64,000 bases of DNA. It comes from Eledone cirrhosa (taxonomy: Eukaryota; Mollusca; Cephalopoda; Octopoda; Eledonidae). Positions 63,508 through 64,000 of this stretch are shown here, piece by piece (positions within the stretch are counted from its first letter, which is position 1; every line of letters begins with the position of its first letter). Both the position numbers and the translations under genes were made by a program. Below the pieces are notes generated by a model, which saw nothing but the letters and a program-made list of their open reading frames with translations, searched no databases and was not told the origin of the DNA. The stretch spans positions 125,402,112-125,466,111 of the forward strand of contig OZ024743.1 of NCBI GenBank assembly GCA_964016885.1. The letters run 5' to 3'.

Positions 63508-63695
63508 TGATAGATTGGCAGTATCAGTAGCGCGTCGGATACCATGCTTTGTAGCATAGAGTTATGACCCTTTACGTTCTGAGTTCAGACACTGGGGCCC
63601 ATAAAATAAAGCACCAGTACTGCACTGGGGTCGATTTAATCGACTTTCTCCTCCCCCAAAATTGCTGGCCTTGTGCCTAAAGTAGAAACAATTAT
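63508..63695 (+). mobile_element. tRNA-derived SINE (common family)
   Basis: TAGATTGGCAGTATCAGTAG (A-box region), CATGCTTTGTAGCATAGAGT, GAGTTCAGACACTGGGGCCC (B box, with the following ~40 bp deleted), AGCACCAGTACTGCACTGGG, GTCGATTTAATCGACTTTCT and GCCTTGTGCCTAAAGTAGAA. Confidence 0.92.
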
Positions 63696-63827
63696 GTATT
63701 CCTATTGCATAATTTGCCACGTTTAAAATACCCAAGACATATTGTGTACCACGATGGCACCCTTACACCATTATCAGTTAAAGGCCATTTACCTCTTTTT
63801 ATATATGTAAGTGGACAAAAGGGTGGT

Positions 63828-64000
63828 AGATTGGCAGAATTGTTAGTGTGGTACAAATCCTTTGCAGTATTTTTTTAGGGCTCTTTACGTAATGAGTTCA
63901 AATCCCAATTTTACCATTCTTCCTTCCAGGACAATTAAATAAGGTTCCAGTCATCTACTGGGGATTATATAACTGACTGTCCCCATCCCCCAAGTTGCTG
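63828..64000 (+). mobile_element. tRNA-derived SINE, cut by window end
   Basis: TAGATTGGCAGAATTGTTAG, GAGTTCAAATCCCAATTTTA (B box), AGGTTCCAGTCATCTACTGG and CCCCAAGTTGCTG at the last base. Diverged. Confidence 0.8.

Overview
This window is nuclear DNA from a cephalopod, most probably an octopus. It is AT-rich and intron-rich. It is packed with tRNA-derived SINEs and with RTE-like LINE copies whose tails end in (ATG/ATC)n, a repeat landscape I recognise from octopus genomes (recalled, not searched).

Only one host gene is secure: CWF19L2, a spliceosome-associated, debranching-related factor, on the minus strand. Sixteen coding exons (44,472 down to 916) can be placed at base resolution. They give 792 codons from the initiator ATG to the conserved SKKDIRRS region, with GT/AG at every boundary and matching phases. 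The last ~90 residues must lie left of the window. The gene covers more than 43.5 kb and almost all of its intron sequence is transposon-derived.

Introns, from 3' to 5': 1-8 kb holds RTE copies in both orientations, a 31-bp minisatellite and nested TTAA-type MITEs. 8.35-12.7 kb is a composite: a TTAA MITE split by a decayed Helitron, which carries a mariner-like element at its left end and an RTE fragment inside its Rep-helicase gene. 13-17.6 kb has three RTE copies, one with an uninterrupted 553-codon reverse-transcriptase frame containing a CxxC/CxxC/HxxC finger. 18-33 kb is SINEs, RTE tails, microsatellites, a Penelope-like remnant with long inverted arms, and another RTE pair. 34-44 kb holds the N-terminal exons, a hAT-like MITE and a LINE with a 5' inversion.

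Upstream of the gene the window is a retrotransposon cluster. A second LINE family (45.4-48.8 kb, minus strand) carries a solo LTR. Next to it is a Ty3/gypsy element with both LTRs and a perfect 5-bp TSD (48,781-57,087, element A). Inside that sits a second LTR element with its own TSD (53,444-56,353, element B). Next comes an internally deleted third gypsy (58.0-59.5 kb, element C), itself holding a SINE. An open, isolated 296-codon frame at 60,055-60,945 looks like the C-terminal nuclease part of another retroelement. The right end (61-64 kb) is SINEs and featureless AT-rich DNA.

No rRNA, functional tRNA, CRISPR or prokaryotic feature was found. Family names for mobile elements rest on motifs I can read in the sequence; clade-level names are less certain than the structural boundaries.
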